DNA of 64,000 nucleotides from Bacillota bacterium (GTDB taxonomy: Bacteria; Bacillota; Sulfobacillia; Thermaerobacterales; RSA17), in the NCBI GenBank assembly GCA_017577485.1, contig PKRI01000003.1, forward strand, positions 1 through 64,000, read 5' to 3'. The notes beneath the pieces are model-generated. The model ran no database searches. It saw only the letters and a list, made by a program, of their open reading frames with translations, and had not been told where the DNA came from. This document shows, in pieces, positions 52,870 through 60,853 of the stretch. The stretch's first letter is position 1, and the number at the start of each line of letters is the position of its first letter. Position numbers and translations under genes: made by a program.

Positions 52870-53304
52870 TCACTCCAGGGCGCGGATCTTGTCCACCCGG
52901 CGCTGGTGCCGGCCGCCGGCAAAGGGCGTGGTGAGCCACACCCGGGCGATCTCCAGGGCCATCAGCGGGCCGATCAGGCGGCCGCCCAGGGTCAGCACGT
53001 TGCTGTCGTTATCCTGCCGGGTGAGCCGTGCCGAGACCGGCTCGCTGCAGCAGGCGGCCCGCACGCCTGGGATCTTGTTGGCGGCGATGGCCATGCCGAT
53101 GCCCGTGCCGCAGATGAGGATGCCGCGGTCCGCCCGGCCCTCGGCCACCGCCCGGCCCACCGCCGCGGCGAAGTCGGGGTAGTCGCACGACGACCGGTCG
53201 TGGGTGCCCAGGTCGTCGATCTCGTACCCCTCCTCGGCCAGGGCGGCCCGCAGGTACTCCTTCAGGTCGAAACCCGCATGGTCGGAACCGATGGCGATGC
53301 GCAC
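52870..53304 (-). CDS. rpiB: Ribose-5-phosphate isomerase B
   Basis: A 144-residue sugar isomerase (RpiB/LacAB family) in the pentose phosphate pathway. The N-terminal IAIGSDHAGFDLKEYL, SCDYPDFA and the catalytic cysteine in GILICGTGIGMAIAANK (C65) are intact. In B. subtilis the homologue ywlF also follows ywlE. It starts four bases after the sua5-ywlE fusion. The gap to tagO (52762-52869) has a GTTACCCGTAAC dyad and a TACAAT hexamer, unassigned. Confidence 0.96.
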   Translation of the reverse strand: MRIAIGSDHAGFDLKEYLRAALAEEGYEIDDLGTHDRSSCDYPDFAAAVGRAVAEGRADRGILICGTGIGMAIAANKIPGVRAACCSEPVSARLTRQDNDSNVLTLGGRLIGPLMALEIARVWLTTPFAGGRHQRRVDKIRALE

Positions 53305-53308
53305 CCGA

Positions 53309-54925
53309 TCACGTCCCTTCCTGGCCGCGCCAGCGGGCCAGCAGCCGGCGCAGCAGGGTTTCGATCTCGTCCAGGGTGGCCCGGTAACGGGCCTCGCCGC
53401 CGCCGATGGGGTCTTCGACGTCCCGCTCCGGCCGCCCGCCCTGCTCGCCCAGGGTCCAGATCTTTCCCGCGGCCTGCGGGTAGGCGTCCCGCAGCCGATC
53501 CCGCTGCCCGCGGGTCATGGTCAGGACCAGGTCGGCCCAGGCCAGGTCGGCCTCCTGGAGCAGCCGCGCCCGGTGGTCGCCCAGGGCGATGCCCCTTTGG
53601 GCCAGGGCGGCGGCCGCCTCCGGCGTGGCCGGCGCCCCTTCCAGGGCGCCGGTTCCCGCCGACCGCACCTCCAGGTCCAGCCCCGCTTCCACGGCCAGGG
53701 CCCGCAGCAAGGCCGCCGCCATGGGGCTGCGGCAGGTGTTGCCGGTGCAGACCAGCAGCACCCGCCGCGGCACGGGCCCGCCGCCTCCCGCCGCGCCGCG
53801 GTTCCCCCCGGCCGCCGCCTCGCCGCCTCCCGCCGCGCCCGCTCCCCGCACCTCGGTGGCGGCCCGCAGCAGCCGGTCGTTGACGGCCAGGCCCACGCCC
53901 AGGGGCGGGTAGGTGTGGGCCACCGCAGCGTCCACCCCGGCGTCGTCCACCCGGCGCAGGGCGTCGAACAGCCGTCGCGCCGCCTGCACCGAATCCGTGT
54001 ACGGTCCCAGAGGCACCACGGCATCGGCCTCGCCGGACAGGGCCCGGGTTACCTCGTCGGCGCCCAGGACCGCCACCTTCAGGCCCTCCTGCCGCAGGCG
54101 CCGGATCTCCCGGCGCACGCCCTCCACCGCCGCCTCCAGGTCGCGGGCCGGTCCTGCGCGGACCACCACCAGCCGCGTGGACGGTGCGTAGTGGCGGTAG
54201 CGGGTGCCCGGGGACCGGGCCAGCCTGGGATCGGCCGCGGCACCCTCCCCAGCGGGGTCCCAGGGTAGGGGAACCTCCACCTCGCCCAGCACCTCCCGCA
54301 GGCTGTCGACGCCGATGCCGCCGGGCCGCAGCAGCAGCGGCACGGGACCCGTCAGGTCCACCACCGTCGATTCCACGCCAACGCTGGTGGGCCCGTCATC
54401 GATGACCACGTCCACCAGGTCGCCCAGTTCCGCCAGCACGTGCTCCGCCCGGGTCGGGCTGGGCCGTCCCGACCGGTTGGCGCTGGGCGCCGCCAGGGGC
54501 CCGGCCAGTTGAATCAGGTCCCGGGCCACGCGGTGGGCCGGCGCCCGCACGGCCACCGTGGGCAGGCCGGCGCTGACGGCCTCGGGCACCAGGGAACTGC
54601 GGGGCAGGATCAGGGTCAGGGGACCGGGCCAGAAAGCGTCGGCAGCGGCCTGGGCCGCCTCGGGCCAGCGGGTGCAGAGCCGGCGCGCGTCGTCGGGCCC
54701 GGCGACGTGGACGATCAGCGGGTTGTCGGGCGGGCGGCCCTTGGCGGCGAAAATGCGCTCCACGGCGCCCGGCACCTCGATGGACGCCCCCAGGCCGTAG
54801 ACGGTCTCGGTGGGAAAGGCCACCAGGCCGCCGGCGCGGAGCACCGCCGCAGCCTCCTGCAGCACCCGGCGGTAGTCCCGATCCCGGCGGTCCAGGCCGC
54901 GCACGCTGAGCAGGCGCACCTTCAC
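53309..54925 (-). CDS. Fusion: TsaC/Sua5 threonylcarbamoyl-AMP synthase plus YwlE-type protein arginine phosphatase
   Basis: One 538-residue frame carries two enzymes that are separate (ywlC and ywlE) in B. subtilis. Residues 1-210 are the YrdC domain (VAFPTETVYGLG, KGRPPDNPLIVH, PSANRSG) for tRNA t6A; SPGTRYRHYAP (238-248) leads into the Sua5 C-terminal domain to about 355. A Gly/Ala-rich linker (356-386) follows, then a low-molecular-weight phosphatase with CTGNTCRS (C393, R399) and D505 in DVEDPIGG. T397 equals YwlE Thr11, the phosphoarginine-specificity residue. GTG 54925 overlaps prmC. An internal GTG before the phosphatase could allow separate translation. Confidence 0.93.
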   Translation of the reverse strand: MKVRLLSVRGLDRRDRDYRRVLQEAAAVLRAGGLVAFPTETVYGLGASIEVPGAVERIFAAKGRPPDNPLIVHVAGPDDARRLCTRWPEAAQAAADAFWPGPLTLILPRSSLVPEAVSAGLPTVAVRAPAHRVARDLIQLAGPLAAPSANRSGRPSPTRAEHVLAELGDLVDVVIDDGPTSVGVESTVVDLTGPVPLLLRPGGIGVDSLREVLGEVEVPLPWDPAGEGAAADPRLARSPGTRYRHYAPSTRLVVVRAGPARDLEAAVEGVRREIRRLRQEGLKVAVLGADEVTRALSGEADAVVPLGPYTDSVQAARRLFDALRRVDDAGVDAAVAHTYPPLGVGLAVNDRLLRAATEVRGAGAAGGGEAAAGGNRGAAGGGGPVPRRVLLVCTGNTCRSPMAAALLRALAVEAGLDLEVRSAGTGALEGAPATPEAAAALAQRGIALGDHRARLLQEADLAWADLVLTMTRGQRDRLRDAYPQAAGKIWTLGEQGGRPERDVEDPIGGGEARYRATLDEIETLLRRLLARWRGQEGT

Positions 54926-55836
54926 CGCCGCTCCCCCCGAGGCGGGACGGCCGGCCCCCGCAGGGCCGACACCACCCGCGGCCTGCCAGCGTAGTCGCTG
55001 TCGATGCGGACCGCCTCCAACCGGGGACAGCGCTCCAGCAGTTCCGCCACCTGGCCCGCCCGGTGGGGCGCCACCTCCAGGGCCAGCAGGCCGCCAGGCT
55101 TGAGCAGGGCCGGGGCGCCGGCCACGATGGCACGGTAGGCCGACAGGGGATCGGCGCCGGTGAACAGGGCCACCGGCGGCTCGAAGCAGCGCACCTGGGC
55201 GGCCAACCCGGCCGCCTCCTCCAGGGCCACGTAGGGCGGGTTGGCGGCCACGGCGTCCAGTCGACCCCGCAGCCCCGCCGCCAGCAGCGGCCGGCACCAG
55301 GAGCCCTGGAGCAGCGTCACGCGGCCGGCCAGGCCCAACCGCGTCACGTTGCGCCGGGCCGTGGCCAGGGCCCGCGGGTCGATATCCACGGCGTACACCC
55401 GGGCCAGCGGCAGTTCGTGGGCCAGCGCCGCCGCCACCGCGCCGCTGCCGGTGCCCAGGTCGGCCAGCAGCGGCCGCGACACCGCCGTCCCCCGCACGTG
55501 CTCCAGCACGCTCTCCACCAGGTGCTCGGTCTCGGGCCGGGGGATCAGCACCGCCGGCGAAACTTCCAGCGTCAGCGACCAGAACTCCGCCCGGCCGATC
55601 AGGTACTGCAGCGGTTCGCCGGCGACGCGCCGCCTGAGCAGGCGGTCAGCGGCCGCCCGCTGGCCGGGCTCCAGCGGCCGGTCGGCCTCCAGGACCACGT
55701 CGGCGGCCGACAGGCCCAGCACGTGGCCGGCCAGGACCCGTGCCTCCAGCCCGGCGGCTTCCACGCCGGCCTCCTTCAGCACCGCCGCGGCCCGGCGAAC
55801 CCACTGCCCGGCGGTGACGGCGGCCAGGGCCGTCAC
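54922..55836 (-). CDS. prmC: Release factor glutamine methyltransferase PrmC
   Basis: A 304-residue SAM-dependent enzyme that methylates the GGQ glutamine of RF1 and RF2. It has the PRPETEHLVE region, LLADLGTGSGAVAAALA for SAM binding and the catalytic NPPY in AANPPYVALEEA. The GTG start overlaps the prfA stop as GTGA. Both release factor genes are in this window, though only prfA is coupled to prmC. Confidence 0.96.
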   Translation of the reverse strand: MTALAAVTAGQWVRRAAAVLKEAGVEAAGLEARVLAGHVLGLSAADVVLEADRPLEPGQRAAADRLLRRRVAGEPLQYLIGRAEFWSLTLEVSPAVLIPRPETEHLVESVLEHVRGTAVSRPLLADLGTGSGAVAAALAHELPLARVYAVDIDPRALATARRNVTRLGLAGRVTLLQGSWCRPLLAAGLRGRLDAVAANPPYVALEEAAGLAAQVRCFEPPVALFTGADPLSAYRAIVAGAPALLKPGGLLALEVAPHRAGQVAELLERCPRLEAVRIDSDYAGRPRVVSALRGPAVPPRGERR

Positions 55837-56903
55837 GCCCCGTCCCCGGCGGCCACCAGCTGGTCCAGCAGCAGGTCCAGGTCGCCGGCCAGCACCTCGT
55901 CCAGGCGGTGCAGGGTGATGCCGCCGCGGTGGTCGGTGACCCGCGACTGGGGGAAGTTGTAGGTTCGGATCCGCTCGCTGCGGTCGCCGGTGCCCACCTG
56001 CTTGCGGCGCGCCTCGGCCTCCTTCTGCCGCCGTTCCGACTCCAGGCGGTCGTACAGGCGCGCCCGCAGGATCTTCATGGCCCGCTCGCGGTTCTTGTGC
56101 TGCGACTTCTCATCCTGGCACGTGACCACGATGCCGGTGGGCAGGTGGGTGATGCGGATGGCCGATTCGGTCTTGTTCACGTGCTGGCCGCCGGGGCCGC
56201 TGGCCCGGAAGGTGTCGATCTGCAGGTCGTCGGGATCGATGGTCACGTCCACTTCCTCAGCCTCGGGCAGCACCGCCACCGTGGCCGTGGAGGTGTGGAT
56301 GCGGCCCGCCGACTCGGTAACCGGCACCCGCTGGACCCGGTGGACGCCGCTCTCCCACTTCAGGCGGCTGTAGGCCCCGCGGCCCGACACGCTGAAAATG
56401 ACCTCGCGGATGCCGCCCAGGTCGCTCTCCTGCAGCGACAGGACCTCGGTCTTCCATCCCCGGCGGTCGGCGTAGCGCTGGTACATGCGGAACAGGTCGG
56501 CGGCGAACAGGGCCGCCTCGTCGCCGCCGGCGCCGGCCCGGATCTCCATGATCACGTTCTTCTCGTCGTTGGGATCCCGGGGCTCCAGGGCCTCCTTAAG
56601 GCGCGCGTCGAGCCCGCTGATCAGGTCCTGCAGGCGGCGCCGCTCCTCCTGGATCCAGCGCAGGGTCTCGGCGTCGGCGCCCTCCTCTTCCAGGGCCCGG
56701 GCCTCCTCCAGGTCCGCCACGGCTTGCCGGCGCCGGCGGATCAGGTCCACCACGTCTTCCAGGGACGCGTGCTCCTTGAGCAGTTCCCGGTAGCGGGCGG
56801 CGTCGGCCATGACCTCGGGGTCGGCGATCAGGCGGTTCAGTTCCTCGTAGCGGCGCTCCAGTTCGTCATACCGCCGCTCCAGGACGTCGAGCCGCTGGTT
56901 CAT
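55833..56903 (-). CDS. prfA: Peptide chain release factor 1
   Basis: The 356-residue factor for UAA and UAG. The specificity tripeptide PVT (194-196, in RVPVTESAGRIHTS, the place of the PxT motif) and GGQ (238-240, in SGPGGQHVNKTES) identify RF1. It starts ATG, overlapping the DUF1385 gene stop (ATGA), and is coupled to prmC. Confidence 0.98.
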   Translation of the reverse strand: MNQRLDVLERRYDELERRYEELNRLIADPEVMADAARYRELLKEHASLEDVVDLIRRRRQAVADLEEARALEEEGADAETLRWIQEERRRLQDLISGLDARLKEALEPRDPNDEKNVIMEIRAGAGGDEAALFAADLFRMYQRYADRRGWKTEVLSLQESDLGGIREVIFSVSGRGAYSRLKWESGVHRVQRVPVTESAGRIHTSTATVAVLPEAEEVDVTIDPDDLQIDTFRASGPGGQHVNKTESAIRITHLPTGIVVTCQDEKSQHKNRERAMKILRARLYDRLESERRQKEAEARRKQVGTGDRSERIRTYNFPQSRVTDHRGGITLHRLDEVLAGDLDLLLDQLVAAGDGA

Positions 56904-57784
56904 GCCGGCACCTCGCCGCTTTCGGCCAGCACCGCCTCCAGGGCCCGGATCGCCACTTCAATCTGCTGGTCGTCAGGCTCCCGGGTGGTGAAGCGCTGCA
57001 GCCACAGGCCCGGCGCGATCACCGGCCGCCACAGGGGCGACCGTGAACGGCCCGAGGCCCGCAGGAACTCGTAGGCCACGCCGGCCACCACCGGCAGCAG
57101 GGCCAGGCGCACCAGGATCCGCTGCCAGAAACCCGGCCACCCGAAGAACGAAAACAGCACCACGCTGATCAGCGCCACCAGCAGCAGGAAGCTGGTGCCG
57201 CAGCGGGGGTGCAGGATCGGGTAGGGCCGCACCGCCGCCACCGTCAGCTGGTCGCCCTGCTCCAGGGCGTGGATGACCTTGTGCTCGGCGCCGTGGTACT
57301 CCAGCACCCGTCGGATGTCGTTCATGCGCGCGATGGACGCCACGTACGCCAGCAGGATCAACAGCCGCAGCAGGCCCTCGATCAGGTTGTGGACCGAGGG
57401 CCCCAGGCCGAGCGGGTCCAGCAGCGACACCAGCCAGGTGGGCAGGACGATGAACAGGGCCACCACCAGAGCCACCGACAGCAGCAGGGTGCCCACCATC
57501 TCGCCGCGCCCCAGCTTCTCGTCCTCGGCGGCGGCAACTTCGTTGGCCGAGAACAGCAGGGCATCGATGCCCAGGACCAGGGCTTCGTACAGGGCCACGG
57601 CGCCGCGGACCAGCGGAAGCCCCAGCAGGCGGTGGGCCCGCGTCAGCGGCCGGTAGGGCCGCCGGCGCACGCTGATGCTGCCGTCGGGGCGGCGCACGGC
57701 CACGGCGATGCCCTCGGGGCCGCGGATCATTACACCCTCGATGACCGCCTGACCGCCGTAGTCGTAGCCTGACCGGCGCTCCAT
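56900..57784 (-). CDS. DUF1385 family membrane protein
   Basis: A 294-residue membrane protein of the DUF1385/YqhQ type. It has the N-terminal YGGQAVIEGVMIRGP, the central RRVLEYHGAEHKVIHALEQG and HPRCGTSFLLLVALISVVLF, and about five hydrophobic segments. A metal-dependent role is suggested by the conserved HGAEHK, but the function is unknown. ATG 57784 has GGGGTGAG upstream. It is coupled to prfA, an arrangement seen across Bacillota. Confidence 0.88.
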   Translation of the reverse strand: MERRSGYDYGGQAVIEGVMIRGPEGIAVAVRRPDGSISVRRRPYRPLTRAHRLLGLPLVRGAVALYEALVLGIDALLFSANEVAAAEDEKLGRGEMVGTLLLSVALVVALFIVLPTWLVSLLDPLGLGPSVHNLIEGLLRLLILLAYVASIARMNDIRRVLEYHGAEHKVIHALEQGDQLTVAAVRPYPILHPRCGTSFLLLVALISVVLFSFFGWPGFWQRILVRLALLPVVAGVAYEFLRASGRSRSPLWRPVIAPGLWLQRFTTREPDDQQIEVAIRALEAVLAESGEVPA

Positions 57785-57829
57785 TCCCGCTCACCCCAGA
57801 AACGTCGCATAGAGCATGCCTGAACCATG

Positions 57830-57860
57830 AACAAAGAGCAGAGCCGCCGGGGCCCTGCTC
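57830..57860 (-). terminator. Terminator after rpmE
   Basis: A 10-bp stem with one G-U pair (GAGCAGGGCC / GGCTCTGCTC), a five-base loop, then TTTGTTC on the minus strand. It ends 45 bases before the DUF1385 start; partial read-through may supply prfA-prmC. Confidence 0.7.
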
Positions 57861-57896
57861 TCCTGGAATGACGTCGCCGCCGGGCGCGGGATGTGA

Positions 57897-58109
57897 TCAA
57901 CCGCGCCGGGCGTAATCACCGTACTTGCGGCGGAAGCGCTCCACCCGGCCGCCGGTGTCGACGATGCGCTGCTGCCCGGTAAAGAAGGGATGGCAGTTGG
58001 CGCACACTTCCACCCGCAGGTTCTGCTTGGTGGTGCCCACCTCGTACACGGCGCCGCAAGCGCAGGTGATGGTCGTGATGTAATACTCCGGATGCAGCCC
58101 GGCCTTCAT
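57897..58109 (-). CDS. rpmE: Ribosomal protein L31 (zinc-binding form)
   Basis: A 70-residue protein of the large subunit. Four cysteines in CACG and CANC (C16, C18, C37, C40) form the zinc site, so this is the C+ type. ATG 58109 has GAGGTGA six bases upstream. It has its own promoter, downstream of rho, as in B. subtilis. Confidence 0.98.
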   Translation of the reverse strand: MKAGLHPEYYITTITCACGAVYEVGTTKQNLRVEVCANCHPFFTGQQRIVDTGGRVERFRRKYGDYARRG

Positions 58110-58138
58110 ACAGCGTCACCTCGCACGTCGCACGGCCG

Positions 58139-58166
58139 ATTATACCACACCCGTCCCGAAACCCAA
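58139..58166 (-). promoter_or_regulatory. rpmE promoter
   Basis: TTGGGT (58166-58161), 16 bases ending in TGG, then a perfect TATAAT (58144-58139). Transcription would start near 58132, giving a leader of about 23 bases. Confidence 0.65.
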
Positions 58167-58172
58167 GCCGTC

Positions 58173-59450
58173 TCAACTGCGGCGGGCACCCACGGCCTCG
58201 CCCCGCATCTCGCGGCGCACCTGGTCCAGGAACTCGGCGTTGCTCTTGGTGTTGCGGATGCGGTCGATGATCAGGTCCAGGGCCTCGGCCGGCTCCATGT
58301 TGTGGGTGAACTTGCGGATGGCCCAGACCAGCCGCAGTTCCTCCTCGGAAAGCAGCAGTTCCTCGCGCCGGGTGCCCGAGCGCTTGATGTCGATGGCCGG
58401 GAAGATGCGCTTCTCGGCCAGCTTGCGGTCCAGGTGCAGTTCCATGTTGCCGGTGCCCTTGAATTCCTCGTAGATGACGTCGTCCATGCGGCTGCCGGTG
58501 TCGATCAGGGCGGTGGCGATGATGGTCAGGCTGCCGCCTTCCTCGATGTTGCGGGCCGCGCCGAAAAACCGCTTGGGCTTGTGCAGCGACGCCGGGTCGA
58601 GGCCGCCTGACAGGGTACGGCCGCTGGGCGGGATCACCAGGTTGTGGGCCCGGGCCAGGCGGGTGATGCTGTCCAGCAGGATCACCACGTCCTTGCCGTG
58701 CTCCACCAGGCGCTTGGCCCGCTCCAGGACGATGTCGGCCAGTTTCACGTGATTTTCGGGCGCCTCATCGAAGGTGGAAGCCAGCACCTCGCCCCTGACG
58801 GACCGCTCCATGTCGGTGACCTCTTCAGGCCGCTCGTCGATCAACAGCACCAGCATCACCACGTCCGGGTAATTGGCGGCGATACCGTTGGCGATGTGCT
58901 TGAGCAAGATGGTCTTGCCCGCCTTGGGCGGCGAGACGATCAGCGCCCGCTGGCCCTTGCCGATGGGCGCGAACAGGTCGATGAGCCGCGTCGAGATCTC
59001 GGTGGGGTCGTGCTCCAGGGTCAGGCGCTCGTTGGGGAAGATGGGGGTCAGGCCGTCGAAGTGGAGCCGTTGGGAGGCTTCCTCCGGGTCGTAGCCGTTG
59101 ACCGCCTCGATCTTCAGCAGGGCGAAGTACCGCTCGTTCTCCTTGGGATGGCGCGCCTGCCCGCTGACCAGGTCGCCCGGGCGCAGGTCAAAGCGGCGGA
59201 TCTGCGACGGCGAGACGTAGATGTCTTCCTTGGAAGGCAGGTAGTTGACCGCCCGCAGGAAGCCGTAACCCTCGGGCATGATGTCCAGGATGCCCTCGGC
59301 GAAGAGGTGCCCTTCCTGCTGGGTGCGGGCCTTGATGATCTCGTAGATCAGTTCCCGCTTGCGCATGTTGCTGTAGCCCGGGATGTTCATCTCCTTGGCC
59401 AGGGCGTACAGCTCGCGGAGTGTCATGTGCTCCAGCTCGGCGACGTCCAT
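58173..59450 (-). CDS. rho: Transcription termination factor Rho
   Basis: A 425-residue hexameric RNA helicase. It has an N-terminal Rho-N helix bundle (LRELYALAKEMNIPGYSNMR), an RNA-binding cold-shock-like domain (EGYGFLRAVNYLPSKEDIYV), Walker A SPPKAGKT (173-180), VLLIDERPEEVTDM, the Q-loop-type DSITRLARAHN and the R-loop GTGNMELHLDRKLAEKRIFP. Its presence fits the many operons here that lack T-run terminators. ATG 59450 has GAGGTGA upstream. Confidence 0.98.
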   Translation of the reverse strand: MDVAELEHMTLRELYALAKEMNIPGYSNMRKRELIYEIIKARTQQEGHLFAEGILDIMPEGYGFLRAVNYLPSKEDIYVSPSQIRRFDLRPGDLVSGQARHPKENERYFALLKIEAVNGYDPEEASQRLHFDGLTPIFPNERLTLEHDPTEISTRLIDLFAPIGKGQRALIVSPPKAGKTILLKHIANGIAANYPDVVMLVLLIDERPEEVTDMERSVRGEVLASTFDEAPENHVKLADIVLERAKRLVEHGKDVVILLDSITRLARAHNLVIPPSGRTLSGGLDPASLHKPKRFFGAARNIEEGGSLTIIATALIDTGSRMDDVIYEEFKGTGNMELHLDRKLAEKRIFPAIDIKRSGTRREELLLSEEELRLVWAIRKFTHNMEPAEALDLIIDRIRNTKSNAEFLDQVRREMRGEAVGARRS

Positions 59451-59527
59451 AAAGGTTCACCTCGTTCGGGCGGGGTGCGGACAGGCGCAGGGCGATGGTC
59501 GAACCCGGAAGATCCTTCCCCCGCAGA

Positions 59528-60181
59528 TCATTGGGCCCCAGCAAAACGGGCGTGCCAATCCTTGAGAAACCGCTCCAGGCCGCTGTCGGTCAGCGGGTGG
59601 GCGATCATCTGCTGCATGACCTTGAACGGCATGGTGGCGATGTGGGCGCCCGCGCGGGCCGCCTCGGCCACGTGCCGCGGGTGCCGGATGCTGGCGGCGA
59701 TCACCTCGGTTTCGATGCCGTGTCGGGCGAAACACTCTACCACGTCGCGCACCAGCGCCATCCCGTCGTGCCCGATGTCGTCCAGGCGGCCGGCGAAGGG
59801 GCTGACGTAAGCCGCCCCTGCCCGGGCGGCCGCCAGGGCCTGGTTCAGCGAGAAAACCAGCGTCATGTTGACGCGGATGCCCATGGACGCCAGGCGGCTG
59901 CATACCGCCAGGCCGTCGGGCGTCACCGGCACCTTGACGACCACGTTGGGATGAAGGGCGGCCAGGGCCTGGCCCTGGCGCACCGCGGCCTCCACCTCGG
60001 TTTCGATGACCTCGGCGCTGACGGGACCGTCGACCACTGCGCAGATTTCCTGGATGCGCCGCTCTAGGTCGACGCCCTCCGCCGCCACCAGGGTGGGGTT
60101 GGTGGTGACACCGCCTAAAATACCCCAGCGGGCCGCCGTGCGAATCTCGTCAAGATTGGCAGTATCGAGAAACAGCCTCAT
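59528..60181 (-). CDS. fsa: Fructose-6-phosphate aldolase / small transaldolase
   Basis: A 217-residue class I aldolase of the TalC/FSA type. The Schiff-base lysine is K83 in VVKVPVTPDGL; FLDTANLDEI, GVTTNPTLVA and AASIRHPRHVAEAARAGAHI are typical. B. subtilis ywjH lies in the same place before rho. ATG 60181 has AAGGAGAG upstream. It may complement the split transketolase of the island in sugar-phosphate exchange. Confidence 0.95.
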   Translation of the reverse strand: MRLFLDTANLDEIRTAARWGILGGVTTNPTLVAAEGVDLERRIQEICAVVDGPVSAEVIETEVEAAVRQGQALAALHPNVVVKVPVTPDGLAVCSRLASMGIRVNMTLVFSLNQALAAARAGAAYVSPFAGRLDDIGHDGMALVRDVVECFARHGIETEVIAASIRHPRHVAEAARAGAHIATMPFKVMQQMIAHPLTDSGLERFLKDWHARFAGAQ

Positions 60182-60478
60182 GTTTCTCTCCTTGCAAACC
60201 GGGACATGCGGCCCGCGTCGCCCGTCCGGGCACGGAAGGATCGGATCTGGAACCGGCTACCGGCGCGGGTCCGCGCTGCGAATTTTCGTGGAGGATGGAG
60301 AGCTTTCCGCCTCGCGTTCAGGTGGTGCGAGAAGCCGCGAATTCCGTGAACGTACCCCGGTCGGCCGGGTACCTTTCCATGTTAGCATACGCGCCGGCCG
60401 TGGCAAGTTCCTGCGCCGCGCAAGGCGGCGCGCCGGGCCGCCCCCGCCGGGCGGCCGGCCCAGACCAGGATACGCTGC
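60182..60478. other. Non-coding gap before fsa: long leader with hairpins
   Basis: No convincing gene is seen in these 297 bases. On the minus strand it contains a candidate promoter (60379-60406), a hairpin at the head of the leader (GTACCCGG near 60369 pairing with CCGGGGTAC, one bulge), and two GC-rich stem-loops after the receiver gene (60413-60431 and 60436-60456) without T-runs. Confidence 0.5.
60379..60406 (-). promoter_or_regulatory. Candidate promoter of fsa-rho
   Basis: TTGCCA (5 of 6), 16 bases, TAACAT (4 of 6). Initiation near 60372 would give a leader of about 190 bases before fsa. Confidence 0.35.
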
Positions 60479-60853
60479 TCAGCCGCCGCCGGTTCCGGGG
60501 TCCAGGACCCCGGCCACCATGAGGCGCAGGTCGGCGATGTCGAAGGGCTTGCCCAACAGGGTTACGCCCGGGGGCAGCGGGCTCAGGGCCACGTCCCGGC
60601 CTGTGATGACCACCACCGCCGCCGACGGCCGCCGGGCCTGGACCGCCTGGATCATGGACACCGGCGTGGGCGCGCCCGGCAGGCCCAGGTCCAGCAGCAC
60701 CACCCGGTAGTCCCGCTCCTCCAGCAGGGCTACGGCGGTGGACCAGTCGGGCGCCTCGTCCACGGCCGCCAGGTCCCGGAGGGCCACCTGGATCAGCCGG
60801 CGCACGCCGGGGTGATCGTCCACCAGAAGAAGCGGCGGCCGCGGGTCCTTCAT
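60479..60853 (-). CDS. Stand-alone response regulator receiver protein
   Basis: A 124-residue CheY-like protein with a receiver domain only. The acidic pair D12/D13 (LLLVDDHPG), phosphoacceptor D55 (VVLLDLGLPG), T84 (VVITGRD) and K102 (LGKPFD) are all present, so it should be phosphorylated. No output domain follows. The ATG overlaps the protease stop as ATGA with no gap, so the two are translated together. No histidine kinase is in the window. It may act on a partner protein, as Spo0F or CheY do. Confidence 0.9.
   Translation of the reverse strand: MKDPRPPLLLVDDHPGVRRLIQVALRDLAAVDEAPDWSTAVALLEERDYRVVLLDLGLPGAPTPVSMIQAVQARRPSAAVVVITGRDVALSPLPPGVTLLGKPFDIADLRLMVAGVLDPGTGGG

Noticed and set aside
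60318..60380. 20-codon ORF starting with ATG at 60380 (minus strand)
   Set aside because: No ribosome binding site and no neighbouring support; it falls at the head of the predicted fsa leader.
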